Source: Sanguibacter keddieii
Lineage (GTDB): Bacteria > Actinomycetota > Actinomycetes > Actinomycetales > Actinomycetaceae
Assembly (NCBI RefSeq): GCF_001064145.1
Contig: NZ_JVOJ01000045.1
Location: 1-61,334 of the forward strand
DNA length: 61,334 nucleotides
Reading direction: 5' to 3'
Notes under the pieces: model-generated
The model's database searches: none
What the model saw: the letters and a program-made list of their open reading frames with translations, nothing else
Told to the model about the DNA's origin: nothing
Shown: piece by piece, positions 24,249-31,124 of the stretch
How positions within the stretch are numbered: the stretch's first letter is position 1
Layout of the letters: each line of letters starts with the position of its first letter
Translations under genes and position numbers: made by a program

Positions 24249-25271
24249 ATGAGCATTCCTCTCGCGCAGCGAGCAAATGCCCCCGAGTTCGTCCCCTTCC
24301 CGGGCGAGCATCATGGGATCGGATGGGAGTCGCTCTCGGCTGCCCACCACGATGGCCTGTCCGCCCTTTTCGCCCGCATGGAAGCCCGCGATAACCCGCC
24401 GTATCGCACCAGCCCGGACGAGGTCGAGGAAATGCTCTCGGGTGCCTCGCAGTGGCGAGGCCTTGTCGGGATTGCCCGCAAGGGCATCGCAGCGGGTCGC
24501 ATCGTCGCCTTTGCCCAGGTGGTCCTGCGTTTCCCTGGGCGAGTGGAGTGCGTGTGCGTCGGGGGAGTGGACCCCGACTTTCGGCGCATCGGCCTCGGCA
24601 ATGCGATCGTCGACTGGCAGGAGGGTACTGCTCGCCAGATGCTGGCCGAGGTCGAGGGGGAGACTCCCGCTCAGATCACCTGTCACGTCGAGACCGGCCA
24701 GGATGACCTCGAGGCGCAGCTAAAGGTGCACGGCTTCCGCTGGACGCGCACCTACTACGAGCTGCGCGCTTCGCTCGAGGGACTGCCGCAGTTGCCCGAT
24801 CTGGGTTCGTACATGAGCATCGAGGCTTGGGGTCCCCAGTGGGAGGAACCCGCCCTGCGCGCGGCGAACCGCCTCAACGAGTCCGAGTGGGGTCGGCCCC
24901 CGCTCACTCAGGAGCAGTGGATGCAGGGGCGCACGGCCTTCGCTCCCGAATGGTCGTTCGTCGCCGTCGACCGCACGGGGGACCGTCCCCGCGTCGCCGG
25001 CTTCCTCCTGGCCTCGCGCTATGAGCAGGACTGGGCGGCTCTGGGCTGGCGCGAGGGGTACATCGACCAGCTGGGCGTCCTGTCCCAGTGGCGCGACAGT
25101 CGCGTCGCGGACGCGCTGATCCTGGCGTCGATGTGGGCGCAGAAGCGCGACGGCATGGATCGCGCGGGCACGGGCGTGGGCTCCGCAAACCACACGGGCG
25201 CACTCGCCATCTACGACTACCTGGGCTTCCGTACGGTGGGCCAGACGAGGCTGTACGCGATCGAGATTTGA
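24249..25271 (+). CDS. GNAT-family N-acetyltransferase, copy 2
   Basis: 340 residues, same two-domain GNAT layout as the preceding gene, with FRRIGLGNAIVDWQ in the first domain and NHTGALAIYDYLGF near the end. In the second domain the acetyl-CoA loop is degenerate (LSQWRDSRVADALILA). GGAAGGAGGCGAGC precedes the ATG, a strong ribosome binding site, and spacing suggests co-transcription. The substrate is unknown. Sequence divergence from copy 1 is large, so the duplication is old. Confidence 0.85.
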   Translation: MSIPLAQRANAPEFVPFPGEHHGIGWESLSAAHHDGLSALFARMEARDNPPYRTSPDEVEEMLSGASQWRGLVGIARKGIAAGRIVAFAQVVLRFPGRVECVCVGGVDPDFRRIGLGNAIVDWQEGTARQMLAEVEGETPAQITCHVETGQDDLEAQLKVHGFRWTRTYYELRASLEGLPQLPDLGSYMSIEAWGPQWEEPALRAANRLNESEWGRPPLTQEQWMQGRTAFAPEWSFVAVDRTGDRPRVAGFLLASRYEQDWAALGWREGYIDQLGVLSQWRDSRVADALILASMWAQKRDGMDRAGTGVGSANHTGALAIYDYLGFRTVGQTRLYAIEI

Positions 25272-25490
25272 TCGTCGTTTCGCATGGTGGACGTTTCCGC
25301 GTATTCCCTTGTGTTATCGTCGTTACTTTTTCTTTGTCGGTGGGCGCTGTTCTTCCTGTTTTCTTTTCAGTTTTCACGTAACCGTTCCCTAGGTCCTAAT
25401 CGTCCGACCAATTAAATTCTTAGGCTCACTGCGGAGGACCGCGAGCGTCCTCGGTGCCACGCGCGCCCCTCTCCACAGTGCGGAGCCAGC

Positions 25491-26957
25491 ATGACTACGA
25501 AGTCGTCAGTACAAACCACATCCATTCCGCCCCTGGTCATTCGAAGCGCCATCGTTGCCTCCCTCGGCGGCCTGCTCTTCGGCTTTGACACAGCGGTCAT
25601 TTCCGGCGCGGAAGAAAAGCTCACCAAGCTCTACGCGCTCTCCTCCATGGGGGAGGGCATGATCGTTGCCATCGCAACCATCGGCACGATCTGCGGTGCC
25701 ATCGTCGCCGGTAAACTCGCCGACCGCTTTGGCCGTAAACCCATCCTCTTCTGGATCGGCATTCTCTTCGGCGTGGGTGCGCTGGCCACTGCCCTGGCGC
25801 CTGTGCCTACCCTGGTGACAGCTGCTGACGGCACGGTCTCGGCCTCGTCCGCCTTCCCGATCACCTTCTTCATGGTGTTCCGCTTCCTGGGCGGCGTCGG
25901 CGTCGGCCTGTCCTCCGTGGTCGCTCCCATTTACACCGCCGAAATCGCCCCCGCCCGCGTGCGCGGACGCCTGGTCGGCCTGGTCCAGTTCAACATCGTC
26001 TTCGGTATCCTCCTGGCCTACGCCTCCAACGCGGTCATCCGCGAAATTGCGCACGAAGACACCGCGTGGCGCTGGATGCTCGGCGTCATGGCCGTGCCCG
26101 CCGTCTTCTTCCTGATCTTCCTGGCCACCGTCCCCGAGACGCCGCGTTGGTTGCTCGCCCACGGGCACGAGGAACGCGCCGTGAAGATTTCCGAGCGCCT
26201 CACCTCCACGCAGGAAGAAAGCAGCGAGCAGATCGCCGAGATGAAGGCGCAGATCGCCGAGGACGCCGCAGGTGGCAAGGTTGCCTTCTTCACGCGACGC
26301 TACCGCAAGGTCATCCTCATGGCCTTCTGCATCGCGATGTTCAACCAGCTCTCCGGCATCAACGCGATCCTCTACTACGCCCCCAAGGTCATGAAGCTCG
26401 CCGGCGGCGCCGCCGTCCTGGGTGACGCCTTCCCCTACATCGGCTCTGTCATCGTCGGCCTCATGAACCTGATCGCCACCATGGCCGCCCTGACCGTCAT
26501 CGACAAGCTCGGCCGCCGCCAGCTCATGATCGTCGGCTCGATCGGATACCTGATCTCCCTCGGCTTCCTCGCCGGCATGATGTTCGCATACGAGGGCGGC
26601 GTCTTCCAGGAAGGCAGCGCCGCACCCGTCTGGCTCATCCTCCTCGGCCTGCTCGCCTTCATCGCCTCCCACGCCTTCGGTCAGGGATCGGTCATCTGGG
26701 TCTTCATCTCCGAGATCTTCCCCAACCGCGTGCGCGCGCGTGGCCAGTCGCTGGGCTCGCTCACGCACTGGGTCTTCGCCTTCATCACCACGTACGCCTT
26801 CCCGGTCCTCACAGATAAGCTCGGCGGCGGCTTCGCGTTCGGTATCTTCTTCCTCGCGATGGTCGGTCAGCTATTCTGGGTCCTGAAGGTGATGCCCGAA
26901 ACGAAGGGCATCCCGCTCGAAGAAATGGAAGAGAAACTGGGGTTGACGAATGACTAG
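25491..26957 (+). CDS. Sugar porter (MFS, XylE/GalP/AraE type)
   Basis: 488 residues, 12 membrane helices: proton-coupled sugar uptake across the cell membrane. Family signatures are present: GFDTAVISGA, DRFGRKP, PETPRW, QLSGINAILYYAP and the final PETKGIPLEEME. GCGGAG precedes the ATG. The 220-bp upstream region has a T-rich stretch and an inverted repeat GAGGAC/GTCCTC (about 25434-25452) that could be regulatory. The stop overlaps the start of a PfkB kinase by 8 bp, so the imported sugar is probably phosphorylated by it. Exact substrate not determinable. Confidence 0.92.
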   Translation: MTTKSSVQTTSIPPLVIRSAIVASLGGLLFGFDTAVISGAEEKLTKLYALSSMGEGMIVAIATIGTICGAIVAGKLADRFGRKPILFWIGILFGVGALATALAPVPTLVTAADGTVSASSAFPITFFMVFRFLGGVGVGLSSVVAPIYTAEIAPARVRGRLVGLVQFNIVFGILLAYASNAVIREIAHEDTAWRWMLGVMAVPAVFFLIFLATVPETPRWLLAHGHEERAVKISERLTSTQEESSEQIAEMKAQIAEDAAGGKVAFFTRRYRKVILMAFCIAMFNQLSGINAILYYAPKVMKLAGGAAVLGDAFPYIGSVIVGLMNLIATMAALTVIDKLGRRQLMIVGSIGYLISLGFLAGMMFAYEGGVFQEGSAAPVWLILLGLLAFIASHAFGQGSVIWVFISEIFPNRVRARGQSLGSLTHWVFAFITTYAFPVLTDKLGGGFAFGIFFLAMVGQLFWVLKVMPETKGIPLEEMEEKLGLTND

Positions 26958-27900
26958 AATCGTGAACATCGGGGAAGCTCTCATCGATGAGATCACCCGC
27001 CCGAACAGTGAACCCGTCGAGGTCGTCGGGGGATCGATGCTCAACGTCGCAGCCGGCCTGACCCGGCTGGGGCATGAATCCGAGCTGGCAACATGGTTCG
27101 GCCGCGATGCCCGCGGCAACAAGGTCCGCGCTCACGCCGAAGCGGCGGGGGTGACCCTGACTCCCGGCTCCGATGGGGCTGACTTCACGACGGTCGCTCA
27201 TGCGAACCTTGATGAGCGAGGCCGTGCCACCTACGAATTCGATCTGTCGTGGGATGTGCCCGCGGTGGAGGATCCCGACAGTGTCGGGCACGTGCACACC
27301 GGCTCATACGCAGTTGTCCTTGAGCCCGGCGCCGACAAGGTCCTGGCCGCTGTCAAGCGCCAGGCCATCCGCGGCACCGTGTCCTACGACCCGAACATCC
27401 GTCCCGCGCTGCTGGGAACCCCCGACGAGGCTCGCCCGCACGTCGAGTCGATCGTGGCCCTCGCTGACGTCGTCAAGGCATCCGACGAAGACCTGAAGTG
27501 GTTGTACCCGGATCGTCCCATCGAGGACGTTCTGCACGAGTGGCTGCAGTCGGGCCCCTCCCTGATCCTGTGCACGCGCGGTCCCTGGGGCGTCTACATT
27601 TTGGCCGCCGCCGAGCGCGACATGCTCGTCGTCGACCCCCTCGACGTGGAGCTCGTGGACACGGTGGGTGCGGGCGACTCGCTCATGGCCGGCCTGATCT
27701 CCGGCCTGGTGGATGCGGGTCTGCTGGGCTCGGCCGAGGCGAAGCAGCGCCTGCGCGAGGCCTCGTGGGATCAGATCCTGCCCGCCATCCACCGCGGCAT
27801 CATCACCTCGGGCATCACGATCCTCTACCAGGGTGCCTACTCGCCCACGCGCGAGGAAGTCAACGAGATCCTGGCAGCAGACAAGACGCTGCGAGGCTGA
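26950..27900 (+). CDS. PfkB-family carbohydrate kinase (fructokinase-like)
   Basis: 316 residues. The opening NIGEALIDEI, the GGSMLNVAAGL substrate loop and the ATP/anion-hole motif DTVGAGDSLMAGL (catalytic Asp in GAGD) identify the ribokinase/PfkB fold, closest in wording to fructokinases. Translationally coupled to the sugar porter (8-bp overlap). Its 3' end and terminator occur again as a diverged fragment at 29550-29662. Confidence 0.9.
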   Translation: MTRIVNIGEALIDEITRPNSEPVEVVGGSMLNVAAGLTRLGHESELATWFGRDARGNKVRAHAEAAGVTLTPGSDGADFTTVAHANLDERGRATYEFDLSWDVPAVEDPDSVGHVHTGSYAVVLEPGADKVLAAVKRQAIRGTVSYDPNIRPALLGTPDEARPHVESIVALADVVKASDEDLKWLYPDRPIEDVLHEWLQSGPSLILCTRGPWGVYILAAAERDMLVVDPLDVELVDTVGAGDSLMAGLISGLVDAGLLGSAEAKQRLREASWDQILPAIHRGIITSGITILYQGAYSPTREEVNEILAADKTLRG

Positions 27901-27964
27901 CGGGGGAGCGATCCTCAACTGATGGGTGTGGGCCCGGCCGTCTGGTCGGGCCCACACCCATATC
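27852..27964. repeat. pfkB 3' end plus terminator, first (native) copy
   Basis: Direct repeat of 29550-29662: last 16 codons of the PfkB kinase, the stop, the spacer CGGGGGAGCG and the hairpin. The two copies differ at about a dozen positions in the coding part but share the stop and spacer almost exactly. Confidence 0.85.
27922..27961. terminator. Terminator of the sugar operon
   Basis: ATGGGTGTGGGCCCG and CGGGCCCACACCCAT form a perfect 15-bp stem around a 10-base loop, 21 bp after the pfkB stop. A similar but diverged hairpin follows the pfkB fragment at 29620-29659. Confidence 0.8.
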
Positions 27965-27973
27965 CGAATGACT

Positions 27974-28088
27974 GCAGAGAAAGCGGTGGGGTGGCCGGGA
28001 TTTCTCCCGGCCACCCCACCTCCGTAGCTACAGGGGAGCGTCAGCCAATCGACGCGATCGCAAAGGTGATCGGAACGCCCGAGCCGTC
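27974..28088 (-). pseudogene. Displaced parC 3' end with its terminator
   Basis: Matches 31058-31172 with scattered changes. It contains a perfect hairpin (27985-28020: GGTGGGGTGGCCGGGA / TCCCGGCCACCCCACC, loop TTTC) and then, on the minus strand, about 16 codons equivalent to the parC C-terminus ([12 protein letters not shown], stop). The native counterpart has the same stem with loop CAAA. This is a stump left when foreign DNA separated pfkB from parC. Confidence 0.85.
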
Positions 28089-28203
28089 AGTGCGAGTGGC
28101 TAGTGCATCAGTATGCCTCAGCTACTGAATCGAATGCTGAAGCCTAACTCAAATTGCCTAGTACGTGTTGGTGTGTCAAGTGTGTGCTGATTGTATCGCA
28201 GGA

Positions 28204-28227
28204 ATGTTAAGTCGATAGATGTTAAGT
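28204..28227. repeat. Direct repeats upstream of a promoter
   Basis: ATGTTAAGT at 28204-28212 and again at 28219-28227, 15 bp apart, ending 10 bp before the -35 of the orphan membrane-protein gene. Possible activator or repressor sites. Confidence 0.4.
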
Positions 28228-28237
28228 AGCTGTAAAG

Positions 28238-28266
28238 TTGACAGTGAGCTTTATAGTAGCTAATGT
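28238..28266 (+). promoter_or_regulatory. Promoter of the orphan membrane-protein gene
   Basis: TTGACA (28238-28243), 17-bp spacer, TAATGT (28261-28266), then 6 bases to the ATG at 28273. The consensus -35 and ideal spacing make this the best promoter in the window, and the ATG sits at the predicted transcription start, implying a leaderless message. Confidence 0.65.
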
Positions 28267-28272
28267 TGTAAT

Positions 28273-29478
28273 ATGTCAAAAATCAGTGTTGCTTTTCGAT
28301 TGGCTGTCATTGCGGTTACCTGGGGACTTACTGTTTGGCTTGTCTATCCTTTCTGGTCCTCTCAGCGAGTCGATCTCCTGCGGTCGCCATCTCAGTACAA
28401 TGACTCGATCACCTTCATCGTCAATGATCCAACACGCCTGCGAGAGATTCGCGTGCGCACCAGTTTGAGGGATGGTTGTGTAGAGGAAGAGCGTAAGCCG
28501 GGCAAACCTTGTGATCGTGTTAATCGCGAGTTTTACGGCTCGCTTCAAGTAGGCGCGTCCATCTATGGAGATGTTCCGGGGATGGTGCGGGAAGATGAGG
28601 TCAATCAGCTTGGTTTGTTCGTTTATACAGAATCGGATGCTCTAAATGAGCTGTTTTCGGGGCAATGTACGAATCTTACGCGAATTGAATCAGAGCACGA
28701 CGTAGACGCGGTGCTTGAAGGAACTGCGTACCTGGGTCGTGGGGGCTCGCTCTATTCGTTGGAGCCGCAAATTGTGAATGCGGTGGAACCTTCCGGTCCC
28801 TCAATGACGGTTACTGACATGACGGTCCAAAACTGCCCCTATGGTGGTGGGTTCTTCTCTGTTAATGCCGAGCGCATTGAGGCGTTGACGCCACATGTTA
28901 ACTATGTGTTCAAGAAGTCTGTTGATGCGAATGGGCGCCATCAAATTATCAATGACTCTGTGTCTAAGAGTAATGTGCCCCTTCGTGACTTGGTGAACGA
29001 GTGTGTGTGGCAGCAAGATCATTACGGTGATTCAGATGCTGTTGCTACTAAGGGTGAAGGTCTAGATAGTGTGCGCGTTACTTCGCAAATCTGTCCAGCG
29101 ATGTCAATGCGTTATCGAACCGTCTCGGTTCATGCAGATTCAGTGAAGGATGATCGTTTCAATTTTGATAGAGGTCTCCAGTTTAAAAACTATGTAGATG
29201 TTCCTGTAGTTTCAGGCGTAAGTTCCAGTCAGTTGCATGGTCTAATCGATCCCGTCTATATACAGTACGAAGATCAGATGTATGGTGTCAATGAGAGTTC
29301 TGCACTCTTTGCGGCATCCATATTCGGCCCATTCGCTTTCGGACTAATCTGTGAACTCTTGTTTAGGATTGTTGATTCGCACACTTCACTCAAGGGGCGT
29401 GGCCCGTCATTGGTAGCATCAAAGCAGTTAGGGCACGTGAAGAGTGGGATTTCAAAAGCGAAGAAAAAGAGGCGGTGA
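28273..29478 (+). CDS. Orphan bitopic membrane protein with large extracytoplasmic domain
   Basis: 401 residues, no family recognised. One membrane helix near residues 8-28, a roughly 310-residue presumably external domain with six cysteines (such as DGCVEEERKPGKPC, SGQCTN, QNCPYGGG, NECVWQ, SQICPA), a second helix near 343-367 and a lysine-rich cytoplasmic tail (SKAKKKRR). AT-richer with codon use unlike the flanking core genes. It lies between a parC stump and a pfkB stump, so it is cargo of an insertion. The next gene is a secreted subtilisin-like protease. The two may act together at the cell surface, but nothing in the sequence proves it. Confidence 0.75.
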   Translation: MSKISVAFRLAVIAVTWGLTVWLVYPFWSSQRVDLLRSPSQYNDSITFIVNDPTRLREIRVRTSLRDGCVEEERKPGKPCDRVNREFYGSLQVGASIYGDVPGMVREDEVNQLGLFVYTESDALNELFSGQCTNLTRIESEHDVDAVLEGTAYLGRGGSLYSLEPQIVNAVEPSGPSMTVTDMTVQNCPYGGGFFSVNAERIEALTPHVNYVFKKSVDANGRHQIINDSVSKSNVPLRDLVNECVWQQDHYGDSDAVATKGEGLDSVRVTSQICPAMSMRYRTVSVHADSVKDDRFNFDRGLQFKNYVDVPVVSGVSSSQLHGLIDPVYIQYEDQMYGVNESSALFAASIFGPFAFGLICELLFRIVDSHTSLKGRGPSLVASKQLGHVKSGISKAKKKRR

Positions 29479-29549
29479 TAGGACTGCTGTCGTCTTGCGC
29501 GGTCCGGGCTATCGATCCCGTTTGAATTTCACCCCTTTGGAAGCGTGCA

Positions 29550-29598
29550 CGAGGAAGTCGCCGGCGTGCTGGCCGCCGACCCGACGCTGCGAGGCTGA
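29550..29598 (+). pseudogene. Displaced pfkB 3' end fragment
   Basis: Encodes EEVAGVLAADPTLRG and a stop, against EEVNEILAADKTLRG at the end of the intact kinase. Homology starts abruptly at 29550 and runs on through the terminator to 29662. The divergence points to origin in a related strain, not a recent copy of the local gene. Confidence 0.85.
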
Positions 29599-29619
29599 CG
29601 GGGGAGCGTTCCTCAACTG

Positions 29620-29659
29620 ATGGGTGTGGGCCTGGCCGATTGGCTGGTCCCACACCCAT
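29620..29659. terminator. Terminator in the displaced pfkB fragment
   Basis: ATGGGTGTGGG and CCCACACCCAT, an 11-bp stem with a long loop; diverged duplicate of the sugar-operon terminator. It probably now ends the membrane-protein transcript. Confidence 0.65.
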
Positions 29660-29743
29660 ATTGGCTGGTCCGTGGTCACTGTGTGGTCCTCGGACACGCT
29701 TGTGAATATGAACAAGTGGTCATATGCTTGCAGAGGTCTCATA

Positions 29744-29759
29744 GTGTTCCGTGGAACAC
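29744..29759. promoter_or_regulatory. Inverted repeat upstream of the protease gene
   Basis: GTGTTCC-GT-GGAACAC, two perfect 7-bp arms around a 2-base centre, about 35 bp before the 22-codon leader ORF. Operator-like. Confidence 0.4.
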
Positions 29760-29792
29760 GTTTTCGTGGTCCGGATTTTATGGAGGTGGCGC

Positions 29793-29861
29793 GTGGCCGA
29801 CGTTGAGGTCGTTTGTTCGTCCATTGATGCCAATAAGGGATGGGATATCAAGCAATGGTGA
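29793..29861 (+). CDS. 22-codon leader ORF overlapping the protease start
   Basis: GTG start 5 bases after GGAGGT, reading MADVEVVCSSIDANKGWDIK and two more residues, stop TGA at 29859-29861 inside ATGGTGA, which also holds the protease ATG at 29855. It is either a translationally coupling leader peptide or the remnant of a longer upstream gene. No family recognised. Confidence 0.4.
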   Translation: MADVEVVCSSIDANKGWDIKQW

Positions 29862-31054
29862 AAACAATGAGTGCCACTCGTCGTCCTCGGCGGAGCTATG
29901 GCGTCGTTGCCTCTGCTGTCGCCCTCTCGGCTGTCTCGCTCGTCGGACCAACTCCTCCAGCGCATGCGGCTGACCCTATTACTGCCGCTGACCAACCATA
30001 TTTCACCTACTACCACCTCGACCAAGCCAGGGCGAAGGGCTATACCGGCACAGGCGTGACAATCGCAATGATTGATGGGCCGGTTGAGACTACTGCGCTA
30101 GAACTTGCCGGTGCATCGATCCAAAACAAGGGGACCTGCTCGATTAACTCGTCTTTGGCTTCCAAAAGCCACGGAACCTCAGTTGCGTCGATTCTAGTCT
30201 CCCGAAATTATGGTGTAGCTCCCGATGCGACCTTGCTGACATACCTGACGGGTTCCAAGCAAGATGGTGACCAGCCGTCCTCCGATTGCGTTGATAATAC
30301 GAAACATATCAAGTATGGCTATGCATGGCTGCTGAACTCAGCTATGAATGATGGTGCGCAGATTATCAATTTGTCTTCCTCTAGTACGTCTCAAGAAAAT
30401 GAGTTGAAATGGGCAATAGCACGCTCGATGGCACAGGGAATTATCATTACTGCTTCTGCAGGTAATGAAGCGACCGATGGTAACGCGACTTCTCTCTCGC
30501 AGTGGTCGGGTGTAGTTGGCGTTTCTGCAATTGGGATTGATGATAGCAGGCAGGATTATTCGTCTTGGGGGCAGGGCGTCACTACTGCAGCGGTAGGAGG
30601 TCCACTGGTGGTGCACGACTACTCAAGTGGACAGATAACACAAGTGTCGGGAACCTCCGTTTCCGCTCCCATCGTTGCTGAAACCCTCGCCTTGGCGCGT
30701 CAGAAATGGCCCAATGCAACGAGCAATCAGCTCCTGCAACTTCTGGTGAAAACGGGGCTGAATCCCGATCATGGATGGAACCAGTACACGGGATATGGGG
30801 CTATTGATCCGGCTGCTATGGTGAATACGGATCCGACTCAATTTCCCGATGAGAACCCACTTGCTGATAAAGGCGGTGGTTCGAGTCCGACGCCTGCAGA
30901 AGTTCAGCAGTACGCGGATGGAGTCGTTGATCCGACCGAGATCGTCAATGATAAGTCGTACACGTATCGCGGCCTTGATGAGTCCAAGCTGACGGAGCCG
31001 ATGAACACGTCAATGACCCACCTGGGGACAAGCCCGCGCTACCATGCGAAATAG
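29855..31054 (+). CDS. Secreted subtilisin-like (S8) serine protease
   Basis: 399 residues from ATG 29855, which overlaps the stop of a 22-codon ORF. Signal peptide: basic RRPRRSYG, a hydrophobic stretch, cleavage after PPAHA. Catalytic triad Asp74 (IAMIDG), His106 (SHGTSVAS) and Ser268 (SGTSVSAP), with oxyanion Asn204 (SAGNEA). Two cysteines (95, 145) could form a disulfide. Resembles mycosin-type proteases, but unlike those it has no C-terminal membrane helix. The last codons lie right at the junction with duplicated parC flank, so the C-terminus may be truncated. AT-richer than the core; cargo of the second insertion pocket. Confidence 0.85.
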   Translation: MVKTMSATRRPRRSYGVVASAVALSAVSLVGPTPPAHAADPITAADQPYFTYYHLDQARAKGYTGTGVTIAMIDGPVETTALELAGASIQNKGTCSINSSLASKSHGTSVASILVSRNYGVAPDATLLTYLTGSKQDGDQPSSDCVDNTKHIKYGYAWLLNSAMNDGAQIINLSSSSTSQENELKWAIARSMAQGIIITASAGNEATDGNATSLSQWSGVVGVSAIGIDDSRQDYSSWGQGVTTAAVGGPLVVHDYSSGQITQVSGTSVSAPIVAETLALARQKWPNATSNQLLQLLVKTGLNPDHGWNQYTGYGAIDPAAMVNTDPTQFPDENPLADKGGGSSPTPAEVQQYADGVVDPTEIVNDKSYTYRGLDESKLTEPMNTSMTHLGTSPRYHAK

Positions 31055-31069
31055 TGTGTAGAGATGGCA

Positions 31070-31103
31070 GTGGGGTGGCCGGGACAAATCCCGGCCACCC
31101 CAC
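31070..31103. terminator. Terminator of parC
   Basis: GTGGGGTGGCCGGGA and TCCCGGCCACCCCAC, a perfect 15-bp stem with loop CAAA, 21 bp beyond the parC stop on the minus strand. It may also end the protease transcript from the other side. Duplicated at 27985-28020. Confidence 0.8.
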
Positions 31104-31124
31104 CACTATGACGACAGGCGAGCG

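Larger units (their letters stand above)
29550..29662. repeat. pfkB 3' end plus terminator, second (displaced) copy
   Basis: Direct repeat of 27852-27964, separating the orphan membrane-protein gene from the protease gene. Confidence 0.85.
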
